Source: an uncultured Loktanella sp.
GTDB lineage: Bacteria; Pseudomonadota; Alphaproteobacteria; Rhodobacterales; Rhodobacteraceae
DNA: 7,713 nucleotides
Assembly (NCBI GenBank): GCA_913061335.1
Contig: CAJXTP010000138.1
Location: forward strand, 1-7,713
Reading direction: 5' to 3'
In this document: piece by piece, positions 1 to 6,798 of the stretch
Numbering within the stretch: the first letter of the stretch is position 1
Layout: each line of letters starts with the position of its first letter
Program-made: the position numbers and the translations under genes
The notes under the pieces: model-generated
Seen by the model: the letters and a program-made list of their open reading frames with translations, nothing else
Databases searched by the model: none
Told to the model about the DNA's origin: nothing

Positions 1-37
1 GAGGTCTCGTGGGCTCGGAGATGTGTATAAGAGACAG
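1..37 (+). other. Nextera transposase adapter (library artefact)
   Basis: Positions 4-37 match the Nextera read-2 adapter. Its last 19 bases (19-37, AGATGTGTATAAGAGACAG) are the Tn5 mosaic end. Bases 1-3 (GAG) would be the tail of an i7 index. This is not genomic sequence. It creates a false ATG at 23 and the false N-terminal residues MYKRQ in frame with the first real gene. Genomic sequence begins at 38. The adapter was recognised from memory of the Illumina sequence. Confidence 0.98.
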
Positions 38-301
38 GATCTTATCATGTCGCCCAGCGCTGCCGCGACCAAGGGCCTCACTGGCGACCCTGTTGCAGGC
101 CACGCCGACGCGATCATCGTGCCTGATATTGTTGCTGGTAACGCGCTATTTAAGGCCTTCGTCTATCTGAAAGGTGGCTGTGCCGCTGGCATTGTCACGG
201 GTGCCAAGGTCCCAATCCTGCTGACTTCCCGCGCAGACCCTGCCGCCGCGCGTATGGCATCGGCGGCGCTCGCTGCCATCAGTTGCGGTTTGCCAAAATG
301 A
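38..301 (+). CDS. pta: Phosphate acetyltransferase, C-terminal fragment
   Basis: Partial gene: only the last 87 residues are present, because the 5' part is removed at the adapter junction (38). The fragment belongs to the phosphate acetyl/butyryltransferase family, which interconverts acetyl phosphate plus CoA with acetyl-CoA plus phosphate in the cytoplasm. Visible family features are the segment around VPDIVAGNALFKAF, the glycine-rich AAGIVTGAKVPI stretch and the LTSRADPAAARMASAALAAI ending, typical of the C-terminus of these enzymes. A short extra tail (SCGLPK) follows. Both the short single-domain Pta (roughly 330 residues) and the enoyl-CoA hydratase/Pta fusion end this way, so the full length cannot be decided. 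The stop TGA (299-301) overlaps the ackA start as ATGA. In the sulfonate context inferred here it would convert the acetyl phosphate made by Xsc into acetyl-CoA. The fold family is secure; the substrate preference (acetyl or butyryl) is inferred from ackA next door. Confidence 0.88.
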   Translation, partial: DLIMSPSAAATKGLTGDPVAGHADAIIVPDIVAGNALFKAFVYLKGGCAAGIVTGAKVPILLTSRADPAAARMASAALAAISCGLPK

Positions 302-1359
302 TACTGGTGCTTAATGCAGGCTCGTCGTCTTTAAAGGTCGAGGTTTTCACCTCTGACCTGACATCCGTATTAAGCGGATCGGTGACGTCGATTGGCACGA
401 ATGGCACGATTAAGCTGGGCGATGAAACCAAGGCCACCAAGACTGTGGGTCACGCAGATGCGCTTGCACAGATGCTTGATTCATTGGCACATGCAGGGAT
501 CACGCTGAATAATCTGACCGCCGCCGCCCACCGCGTGGTGCATGGCGGCACAATCCTGACCCAGCCCGCCCGCGTGACCCCGCAAGTGATTGCCGCCATC
601 AAAAGCGTCATTCCGCTGGCACCACTGCACAACCCCAACAATCTTGCGGCGATGCTGGCCTTGCAAGCCGCAGCCCCCGACCTACCGCAATACGCCAGTT
701 TCGGAACTGCGTTTCATGCGACTAATCCTGCCGTTGCCACGCGCTATGCCATTCCGCAGACTGAACATGATGCGGGTATCCGGCGTTATGGATTTCACGG
801 ATTATCCTATGCAGGAACGGTCGCCAGTTTCGGCGATACTTTGCCGCGCCGTCTGCTGGCCATGCATCTGGGCAATGGCGCGTCGCTTTGCGCGATCAAG
901 GACGGGAAATCTATCGCAACATCCATGGGCTATTCGCCCCTGTCTGGCCTGACGATGGGCACGCGGTCAGGCGATATTGATGGGGCGGCAGTCCTGCGAA
1001 TTTCTGCCGCCTTAGGCGAGGATGAAGCCGACCGGATGCTTAACAAAAACTCTGGCCTGCAAGCCTTGGGCGGCGACAATGACATGCGCAATCTACTTAA
1101 TCGCGATGACGCGGAGGCAGCGTTCGCAGTCGATCATTTCTGCTATTGGGCGGCACGCCACGCAGGCAGCGCAATCGTGGCGATGGGCGGTATGGACGCC
1201 GTGGCCTTTACGGGTGGTATCGGTGAAAACGCCGCCCCTGTCCGCGATAAAATCATGGCCCAATTGGCCTGCTTTGGCGACGTCCCCGTACATGTCATCG
1301 CCGCCGACGAAGAAAAGCAAATCGCGCGCGACGCCCTGACATTGATGGTGGCCGCATGA
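298..1359 (+). CDS. ackA: Acetate kinase with altered catalytic motif
   Basis: 353 residues of the acetate/propionate kinase family (acetyl phosphate + ADP to acetate + ATP; ASKHA fold, cytoplasmic), somewhat shorter than the usual ~400. The ATG at 298 is chosen because it gives the canonical MILVLNAGSSSLK start and a 4-base ATGA overlap with pta; an upstream in-frame TTG at 283 would add five unneeded residues. Family motifs: NAGSSS (6-11), HRVVHGG with Arg79, PLAPLHNP with His111, YGFHG with His167, HLGNGAS (190-196), MGTRSGDID with Arg223, FTGGIGEN (304-311), and an ADEE ending near 337-339 where TNEE is usual. The odd point is residue 136: the motif normally reading FDTAFH reads FGTAFH, so the Asp known to be essential in the Methanosarcina enzyme (Asp148) is Gly. 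GFHGTSH is also GFHGLSY. The gene family is certain; full kinase activity is not. It gives acetyl phosphate an ATP-yielding outlet alongside Pta. Confidence 0.93.
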   Translation: MILVLNAGSSSLKVEVFTSDLTSVLSGSVTSIGTNGTIKLGDETKATKTVGHADALAQMLDSLAHAGITLNNLTAAAHRVVHGGTILTQPARVTPQVIAAIKSVIPLAPLHNPNNLAAMLALQAAAPDLPQYASFGTAFHATNPAVATRYAIPQTEHDAGIRRYGFHGLSYAGTVASFGDTLPRRLLAMHLGNGASLCAIKDGKSIATSMGYSPLSGLTMGTRSGDIDGAAVLRISAALGEDEADRMLNKNSGLQALGGDNDMRNLLNRDDAEAAFAVDHFCYWAARHAGSAIVAMGGMDAVAFTGGIGENAAPVRDKIMAQLACFGDVPVHVIAADEEKQIARDALTLMVAA

Positions 1360-2117
1360 CCGACCTGCTGATCTGGATCGACCTGACCGTCACACAATTC
1401 TGGCTTCTGCTGGCGATCACAACATGCGCGGGTATCGTGCGCGGGTTTTCCGGCTTTGCTCTGTCGGCCATCGTCATGGCATCTGCGGCCACGTTCATTC
1501 CACCGATCCAGCTGATCCCGATTTGTTTCTGGCTAGAACTATGCGCAAGCGTGCTCATGGCGCGCGGCGGTTGGCAAGAAGCGGATCGCGGCGTGGTTAT
1601 GGGCCTTGTGATTGGATCTGCAGTCGGCACACCGATCGGGCTGGCGTTGACCACCAGCATGCCTGTTGAGACATCCAAATTGATCCTCCTGATCTTGGTG
1701 ATCGTGCTTGCAACAGTACAGCTCGCCAAGGTTCGTTTTGCATTTTTGGCAACAAAAGCAGGCCTTTATACATCGGGCCTCGCAGCGGGCATTGTCACGG
1801 GCCTTGCCTCAGTAGGTGGCATGGTTGTTGCTCTTTACGTGCTGTCCCAAGATGCGCCCGCGCGAAAAATGCGCGCCGCTTTGGTCCTGTTTCTTTTCGT
1901 GTCCTCAGCCACATCAATGGTCTATCTGTTGTATTTTGAGGTCATGACAATGACCGCCGTACAGCGTGCATCGGTGTTTGCGCTGCCAACATTTATTGGG
2001 GTGATCTTCGGCCAACGCATGTTTACCCCGCGCTTTGAACCTTATTACAGGCCGTTTTGCCTGACCCTCTTGACCGGACTTGCTGTGGCAGGTCTGATCC
2101 GAACGTCGCTCACCTGA
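1356..2117 (+). CDS. tauE: TSUP-family anion exporter (TauE/SafE type), probable sulfite exporter
   Basis: 253-residue integral membrane protein. Hydrophobic segments lie at roughly 13-30, 33-50, 52-69, 78-100, 107-125, 135-163, 173-195 and 203-220, with a last one at 232-250, consistent with the 7-9 spans of the TSUP (DUF81) family. Family-like glycine-rich motifs occur twice, GIVRGFSGFALS (26-37) and GIVTGLASVGGM (145-156), as expected from the internal duplication of these transporters. Its ATG overlaps the ackA stop (ATGA, 1356-1359), and only 11 bases separate its stop from the molybdoenzyme gene. TSUP members next to pta/xsc in sulfonate degraders are thought to export sulfite (TauE), and the same anion would be the substrate of the enzyme encoded downstream. 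Sulfite is therefore the inferred substrate; the sequence itself only shows the family. Sulfoacetate or another organosulfur anion is an alternative. Confidence 0.85.
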   Translation: MTDLLIWIDLTVTQFWLLLAITTCAGIVRGFSGFALSAIVMASAATFIPPIQLIPICFWLELCASVLMARGGWQEADRGVVMGLVIGSAVGTPIGLALTTSMPVETSKLILLILVIVLATVQLAKVRFAFLATKAGLYTSGLAAGIVTGLASVGGMVVALYVLSQDAPARKMRAALVLFLFVSSATSMVYLLYFEVMTMTAVQRASVFALPTFIGVIFGQRMFTPRFEPYYRPFCLTLLTGLAVAGLIRTSLT

Positions 2118-2123
2118 AAGGAA
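2117..2123 (+). promoter_or_regulatory. Ribosome binding site of the molybdoenzyme catalytic subunit
   Basis: AAAGGAA, overlapping the last base of the exporter's stop codon and ending five bases before the ATG at 2129. It fixes the start at 2129 and argues against the longer in-frame ORF starting at 2057, which would overlap the exporter gene by 61 bases and add 24 residues with no family similarity. Confidence 0.75.
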
Positions 2124-2128
2124 CGCCT

Positions 2129-4957
2129 ATGTCCCTCAACCAACCCGATCTTGATCTATCCCCGAAGGTGTCCGATGAGGTCCGCAAGACCACCTGCTAT
2201 ATGTGTGCCTGCCGCTGCGGGATTGATGTGCATATGAAAGACGGCAAGGTTGCCTATATTGAGGGCAACAAGGACCACCCCGTGAACAAAGGGGTGCTTT
2301 GCGCCAAAGGCTCTGCTGGGATCATGCAGCACAATGCGCCCTCGCGCCTGCGCGCCCCGCTCAAGCGGGTTGGCCCACGCGGGTCCGGTGAATTCGAAGA
2401 AATTTCATGGGAAGAGGCGCTGACAATCGCGACCAATACCCTTGCGCCGATCCGTGAAAAGGCACCTGAAAAGCTGGCGTTCTTTACCGGCCGCGATCAG
2501 TCGCAGTCGTTCACGTCGTTCTGGGCCCAAGGGTTTGGCACACCAAACTATGCCGCGCACGGCGGGTTTTGTTCTGTAAACATGGCCGCCGCTGGCATCT
2601 ATACGATGGGCGGCGCGTTCTGGGAATTTGGTCAGCCTGATTGGGACCATACCAAGCTGTTCATGCTGTTCGGCGTCGCCGAAGACCACGACAGCAACCC
2701 GATTAAAATGGGCATCGGCAAGATTAAGGAACGCGGCGCCCGCATGATTGGCGTCAACCCAATCCGCACTGGTTACAACGCTGTTGCCGACGATTGGGTC
2801 GGTATAACGCCGGGCACTGATGGCTTGTTCATCCTCGCGATGGTGCATTGCCTGATGAAAGCTGGTAAAATCGATCTGGAGTATCTGGGCCGTTTTACCA
2901 ACGCATCTGTGCTGGTAAATGAGGATCCAAAATCCGAGCAGTTCGGCCTATTCCTGCGCGATGCAGATGGTCAACCGCAGGTCATCGACCGTAATACAGG
3001 CGAGCTTGCGGCGTGGAATGGCAAAGGCGTCGAGCCTGATTTGTCCGCGACCCACCGTCACAAAGGCGTCACGCACCGTCCCGTTTTCCACAAGATGGCC
3101 GACCGTTACATGTCGGAATCGTATTCCCCAGAAGCCGTCGAAGACCGTTGCGGTATTTCCGCCAAGCGCATCCGCGCCATTGCCGCCGATCTGGCCCGTG
3201 TCGCATTCGACGAGGCGATCGAGCTGGACCGTCCTTGGACCGATTTCCGTGGCAAGAAGCACGATAAAATGGTTGGCCGCCCCGTGTCATTCCACGCGAT
3301 GCGCGGAATTTCAGCGCACTCCAACGGGTTCCAGACTTGCCGCGCATTGCACGTCTTGCAAATCTTGCTTGGTTCCGTGGAAACACCGGGCGGGATGCGC
3401 TTCAAACCGCCTTACCCTAAGCCCGCGACCGCCCACCCAAAACCACATGGCAAGGTCACACCCGGTGCGGCGCTTGACGGCCCGCACCTTGGCTATGTCC
3501 AAGGTCCAGAGGATCTGTTGTTGGCCGAGGACGGCAGCCCAACCCGTATCGACAAAGCCTACACGTGGGAAAACCCGATGTCGGCCCACGGGCTGATGCA
3601 TATGGTCATTTCCAACGCGCACGCGGGTGATCCGTATAAAATCGACACGCTGTTTATGTATATGGCGAACATGTCTTGGAATTCGTCCATGAACACGGGC
3701 GGCGTGATGAACATGCTGACCGACACTAACGAGGACGGGTCCTATGTGATTCCGAACATTATCTATTCGGATGCATATTCGTCCGAGATGGTCGCCTATG
3801 CCGATCTGGTTCTGCCAGACACGACCTATCTGGAACGGCACGATTGTATCTCACTGCTTGATCGGCCAATTTCCGAAGCCGACGGTGTCGCCGATGCGAT
3901 CCGCTGGCCAGTTGTTGAACCTGACCGCGATGTACGTGGTTTTCAGTCGGTCCTGTGCGAACTTGGGGCGCGTCTGAACCTGCCTGGTTTTGTGAACGAA
4001 GACGGCAGCCAGAAATATAAGGACTACGCTGACTACATCACCAACCACATCCGTCGTCCTGGTATTGGCCCACTTGCTGGATTCCGCATGGGCGAAGATG
4101 GCCTGCAAGGCGGACGCGGCACATCGAACGAAAGCCAGATCGATAACTACATCGCCAATGGCGGGTTCTGGGTTGAACACGTCCCTGAAAACGCAGCCTA
4201 CTACAAACCGTTCTCGATGGATTATCAAAACTGGGCCGTTAAGATGGGCTTCTTTGATGCAGTCCAGCCCTACATCTTCCAACTTTACGTTGAACCTATG
4301 CGGAAATTCCAACTGGCCGCCGAGGGCATTGGCACGCGCCAACCACCAGAACATTTGCGCAAGCAGGTTCTTGAAACGATGGACCCGCTCCCAATCTGGT
4401 ATCCGCCATTCGAGGACGCGCATGTTGATCCGGTCGAATACCCAATCCACGCGCTGACGCAGCGCCCGATGGCAATGTACCATTCTTGGGGTACCCAAAA
4501 CGCATGGCTGCGCCAAATCCACGGGCATAACCCGCTATATGTGCCCACAGGGATTTGGGAGGCCAACGGGTTTGAAGACGGCGATTGGGCGCGGGTCACC
4601 TCGACCCACGGGTCGATCACGGTCCCCGTCGCACACCAAGCATCGCTGAACAAAGACACCGTTTGGACATGGAACGCGATCGGCAAACGCAAAGGCGCTT
4701 GGGCGCTGGATGAAGACGCATCCGAAGCCACCAAAGGGTTCTTGCTGAACCACCTGATCCACGAACTGCTGCCACCAAAAGGCGACGGTATGCGGTGGGC
4801 CAACTCTGACCCTATCACAGGCCAAGCCGCGTGGTTCGACTTGCGCGTCAAGATCGAGAAAACGACAGCACCTGCGGAATCGCAGCCAGTCATGCCAGCG
4901 ATCAAATCGCCTGTCGGCAAAGGGCCAAAAGATCAGGCATGGAAGGTGGGCAAATGA
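2129..4957 (+). CDS. soeA: Molybdopterin oxidoreductase catalytic subunit, probable sulfite dehydrogenase SoeA
   Basis: 942-residue complex iron-sulfur molybdoenzyme catalytic subunit. An N-terminal [4Fe-4S] site is formed by Cys23, Cys26, Cys30 and Cys58 (CxxCxxxC-x27-C), followed by Lys60 in LCAKG; Cys28 is an extra cysteine inside the motif. The putative molybdenum ligand is Cys148 in HGGFCSVN. This fits PsrA/PhsA/SoeA-type enzymes, not DmsA/TorA (Ser), and the Cys lacks the following His-Gly of formate dehydrogenases. The ADLVLPDTTYLERHD segment (558-572) and the C-terminal cofactor-binding domain (about 770-890) are family-typical. No twin-arginine signal is present, so the protein should stay in the cytoplasm, as known for SoeABC and unlike periplasmic PsrA/PhsA. 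The inferred reaction is sulfite oxidation to sulfate with electrons passing to SoeB. Linkage to pta, ackA and a TauE-type exporter supports this strongly; another sulfur oxyanion substrate cannot be excluded. The stop overlaps the next start (ATGA). Confidence 0.85.
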   Translation: MSLNQPDLDLSPKVSDEVRKTTCYMCACRCGIDVHMKDGKVAYIEGNKDHPVNKGVLCAKGSAGIMQHNAPSRLRAPLKRVGPRGSGEFEEISWEEALTIATNTLAPIREKAPEKLAFFTGRDQSQSFTSFWAQGFGTPNYAAHGGFCSVNMAAAGIYTMGGAFWEFGQPDWDHTKLFMLFGVAEDHDSNPIKMGIGKIKERGARMIGVNPIRTGYNAVADDWVGITPGTDGLFILAMVHCLMKAGKIDLEYLGRFTNASVLVNEDPKSEQFGLFLRDADGQPQVIDRNTGELAAWNGKGVEPDLSATHRHKGVTHRPVFHKMADRYMSESYSPEAVEDRCGISAKRIRAIAADLARVAFDEAIELDRPWTDFRGKKHDKMVGRPVSFHAMRGISAHSNGFQTCRALHVLQILLGSVETPGGMRFKPPYPKPATAHPKPHGKVTPGAALDGPHLGYVQGPEDLLLAEDGSPTRIDKAYTWENPMSAHGLMHMVISNAHAGDPYKIDTLFMYMANMSWNSSMNTGGVMNMLTDTNEDGSYVIPNIIYSDAYSSEMVAYADLVLPDTTYLERHDCISLLDRPISEADGVADAIRWPVVEPDRDVRGFQSVLCELGARLNLPGFVNEDGSQKYKDYADYITNHIRRPGIGPLAGFRMGEDGLQGGRGTSNESQIDNYIANGGFWVEHVPENAAYYKPFSMDYQNWAVKMGFFDAVQPYIFQLYVEPMRKFQLAAEGIGTRQPPEHLRKQVLETMDPLPIWYPPFEDAHVDPVEYPIHALTQRPMAMYHSWGTQNAWLRQIHGHNPLYVPTGIWEANGFEDGDWARVTSTHGSITVPVAHQASLNKDTVWTWNAIGKRKGAWALDEDASEATKGFLLNHLIHELLPPKGDGMRWANSDPITGQAAWFDLRVKIEKTTAPAESQPVMPAIKSPVGKGPKDQAWKVGK
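4943..4949 (+). promoter_or_regulatory. Ribosome binding site of the small membrane protein gene
   Basis: AAGGTGG, one base away from the consensus AAGGAGG, lies four bases before the ATG at 4954, inside the end of soeA. A good site here supports translation of the short downstream ORF. Confidence 0.65.
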
Positions 4958-5148
4958 CCAATCTTCAAGTGCTCATGTTGATTGGTGCATTCATCACGCT
5001 GACATTCGGGTCCTTCCTGTGGTTCATCATCACATGGGACGCCAAAGCTGAGAAATCTATCAGCAGCCTGCAAACGAATCCTGTCCTCGCTTTTTTCCAA
5101 ATACTCCCGCCGGAGGCTCCTCACGCTTATACAAGGGTTACGCTATGA
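4954..5148 (+). CDS. Small single-span membrane protein between soeA and soeB
   Basis: 64 residues, not recognised as a named family. Residues 5-27 form one strongly hydrophobic, presumably membrane-spanning segment (VLMLIGAFITLTFGSFLWFI). It is followed by a short charged stretch (WDAKAEK, 28-34) and a polar tail with a second brief hydrophobic patch near 44-51 and a PPEAP turn (52-56). There is no cysteine or histidine cluster for a cofactor; His57 is the only histidine. Start and stop both overlap neighbours by four bases (ATGA at 4954-4957 and at 5145-5148), and a near-consensus ribosome binding site precedes it. Without it, soeA and soeB would be separated by an unusual 187-base gap in an otherwise compact operon. 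A role as an accessory or assembly subunit of the membrane-bound oxidoreductase is inferred from position alone. Confidence 0.72.
   Translation: MTNLQVLMLIGAFITLTFGSFLWFIITWDAKAEKSISSLQTNPVLAFFQILPPEAPHAYTRVTL
5133..5137 (+). promoter_or_regulatory. Ribosome binding site of soeB
   Basis: AAGGG seven bases before the ATG at 5145. It lies inside the end of the small membrane protein gene, so translation of soeB can be both coupled and independently initiated. Confidence 0.55.
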
Positions 5149-5924
5149 CAACTCTCCCCCCACCATCCGCCAAGAAACTGGGACTGGTCATCGACCTTGA
5201 TACCTGCGTGGGCTGCCATGCCTGCGTGGTGTCTTGCAAAGGCTGGAACACCGAAAATTACGGGGCGCCCCTGTCGGATCAAAACGCATATTCGGGGGCC
5301 GCATCAGGTACATTCCTGAACCGCGTGCATTCATACGAGGTGCAACCGCCGATCCTGAAGGATAAACCAGCAGCCCCCGCGCAGCTGATCCACTTTCCAA
5401 AATCATGCCTGCACTGCGAAGACGCACCCTGCGTGACTGTTTGCCCAACAGGGGCCAGCTACAAACGGGTTGAGGACGGCATCGTTCTGGTCAATGAAAA
5501 AGACTGTATCGGCTGCGGGCTTTGCGCATGGGCTTGTCCGTATGGGGCACGCGAATTGGACGAAAAAGCAGGGGTCATGAAGAAATGTACCCTCTGCGTT
5601 GACCGTATTTATAACGAAAACCTACCAGAAGAAGACCGCCAGCCAGCGTGCGTGCGAACTTGCCCTTCAGGTGCGCGCCACTTTGGCGATTTGGGCGACG
5701 AGACATCCGATGTGTCGATCCTTGTGGCCGAACGCGGTGGCTTTGATCTGATGCCAGAGCAAGGCACCAAGCCGACTAACAAATACCTGCCACCACGCCC
5801 CAAAGATGTGGAGCCTGAATATGACATATTGGCGCCATATCTGGAACCAGTTGCCGAAGACGGCAAAGGTTTTGTTGGTTGGCTTGATAAGGCCCTGTCT
5901 GCCCTACCCGGAGGAGCGAAATAA
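5145..5924 (+). CDS. soeB: Four-cluster ferredoxin subunit of the molybdoenzyme, probable SoeB
   Basis: 259-residue electron-transfer subunit of the DmsB/PsrB/NrfC type. Sixteen cysteines fall in four groups: 21/24/27/31, 88/91/96/100, 121/124/127/131 and 148/151/169/173. Each group ends in a CxxxC pair and three of the four are followed by Pro (CP), which predicts four [4Fe-4S] clusters forming a wire from the catalytic subunit to the membrane anchor. No site is replaced by Trp or another residue. There is no signal peptide, in keeping with a cytoplasmic complex. Residues after about 205 form a non-ferredoxin tail (proline-rich, then GFVGWLDKAL), perhaps contacting the anchor. The ATG at 5145 gives a start about 20 residues before the first cysteine, has a ribosome binding site, and overlaps the preceding stop (ATGA). 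The stop TAA shares one base with the next ATG. Subunit type is certain; assignment to Soe comes from context. Confidence 0.9.
   Translation: MTTLPPPSAKKLGLVIDLDTCVGCHACVVSCKGWNTENYGAPLSDQNAYSGAASGTFLNRVHSYEVQPPILKDKPAAPAQLIHFPKSCLHCEDAPCVTVCPTGASYKRVEDGIVLVNEKDCIGCGLCAWACPYGARELDEKAGVMKKCTLCVDRIYNENLPEEDRQPACVRTCPSGARHFGDLGDETSDVSILVAERGGFDLMPEQGTKPTNKYLPPRPKDVEPEYDILAPYLEPVAEDGKGFVGWLDKALSALPGGAK
5910..5916 (+). promoter_or_regulatory. Strong ribosome binding site of soeC
   Basis: GGAGGAG seven bases before the ATG at 5924, located in the last codons of soeB. It is the best Shine-Dalgarno match in the window and selects the 5924 start. Confidence 0.75.
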
Positions 5925-6796
5925 TGCATCCCGCACCATCAGTTATCATCTTTACGACGTTTTCAGGCTTGGGATATGGCCTGTTGTTCTGGCTTGGAAT
6001 CGGCATGCCAGCCCCCACTGGTTGGGTCGCATTTGCGTTCTTTGCGATTGCTTACATCATGGCCGTTGGCGGGCTTTTGGCCTCAACATTCCACCTTGGC
6101 CACCCAGAACGGGCGCTCAAGGCGTTTAGCCAATGGCGGTCAAGCTGGCTGTCGCGTGAAGGCATCTGCGCTGTCGCAACACTGTTGATCATGGCGATCT
6201 ACGGCGCGGGTCTGGTGTTCCTTGACACAGCGTGGACCGTGCTGGGATGGCTTGGCGCAATCGGTGCCCTGCTGACCGTGTTCACCACGTCGATGATTTA
6301 TGCACAGCTAAAAACCGTGCCGCGCTGGAAACATTGGACGACACCTGCGTTGTTCCTGATCCTGTCAATCAGCGGAGGTGCGCTGTTTTCCGGCAATGTC
6401 AAAATCGCCATTCCGCTATTTATCATTGCGGCTGCACTGCAAGCCTTTGCTTGGTTCCACGGTGACGGGCGTTTTAATGCGTCGGGCACCACGATCGAAT
6501 CTGCGACTGGCCTTGGCCACATCGGTAAGGTCCGCGCGTTTGAACCACCGCACACTGGTACCAACTATTTGATGAAAGAATTCATTCATGTTGTTGGGCG
6601 CAGACATGCCACGCAACTGCGGATCGTCGCACTGGTGTTGGGCTTTGTCATTCCCATCATCTTGTTGCTGCTAGGTGCAAAACATGTGCTGGGGCTGCTG
6701 GCCGTCGTCAGCCACGTTGCAGGCATCCTCGCATTGCGTTGGTTGTTCTTTGCGCAGGCCGAACATGTCGTCGGATTGTATTACGGCAAACGCTAA
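5924..6796 (+). CDS. soeC: DmsC-like membrane anchor subunit, probable SoeC
   Basis: 290-residue polytopic membrane protein. Eight hydrophobic segments are visible at about 7-27, 33-55, 82-101, 105-125, 138-156, 160-178, 233-253 and 255-277. The hallmark is the conserved stretch between spans 2 and 3, STFHLGHPERALKAF followed by WRSSWLSREG (54-80), which is characteristic of DmsC-family anchors. These subunits hold the catalytic and Fe-S subunits at the membrane and exchange electrons with the quinone pool. Here electrons from sulfite would reduce quinone. The long loop at about 180-230 is polar and is the largest extramembrane region. The ATG shares its first base with the soeB stop (TAATG), and a strong ribosome binding site precedes it. 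The gene ends three bases before a terminator hairpin, so it is the last gene of the operon. Anchor family is clear; the Soe name rests on the gene cluster. Confidence 0.88.
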   Translation: MHPAPSVIIFTTFSGLGYGLLFWLGIGMPAPTGWVAFAFFAIAYIMAVGGLLASTFHLGHPERALKAFSQWRSSWLSREGICAVATLLIMAIYGAGLVFLDTAWTVLGWLGAIGALLTVFTTSMIYAQLKTVPRWKHWTTPALFLILSISGGALFSGNVKIAIPLFIIAAALQAFAWFHGDGRFNASGTTIESATGLGHIGKVRAFEPPHTGTNYLMKEFIHVVGRRHATQLRIVALVLGFVIPIILLLLGAKHVLGLLAVVSHVAGILALRWLFFAQAEHVVGLYYGKR

Positions 6797-6798
6797 AT

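Noticed and set aside
283..297. TTG start for acetate kinase at 283, adding MRFAK
   Set aside because: The ATG at 298 gives the canonical acetate kinase N-terminus and the ATGA overlap seen at other junctions; the extra residues match nothing in the family.
2057..2128. Longer start for the molybdoenzyme catalytic subunit at 2057
   Set aside because: It would overlap the exporter gene by 61 bases, and the extra 24 residues are just its sequence in another frame. ATG 2129 has a clear ribosome binding site.
2919..3596. 225-residue plus-strand ORF inside soeA
   Set aside because: Out-of-frame shadow of a long conserved gene; Ser/Arg/Pro-rich with no recognisable motif.
3851..4920. Long antisense ORFs (211 and 225 residues) opposite soeA
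   Set aside because: Typical antisense open frames in GC-rich coding DNA; no ribosome binding site, domain or membrane pattern supports them.
4954..5148. Small ORF as a CcoS-type oxidase assembly protein
   Set aside because: Size, single N-terminal span and an FLW motif are reminiscent, but the acidic GQFDD-type region after the span is absent and no oxidase genes are nearby.
2129..6796. Formate dehydrogenase or DMSO reductase as the identity of the three-subunit enzyme
   Set aside because: The Cys148 motif is CSV and lacks the His-Gly after Cys/Sec in formate dehydrogenases. DMSO reductases use Ser and carry a Tat signal; neither is present.
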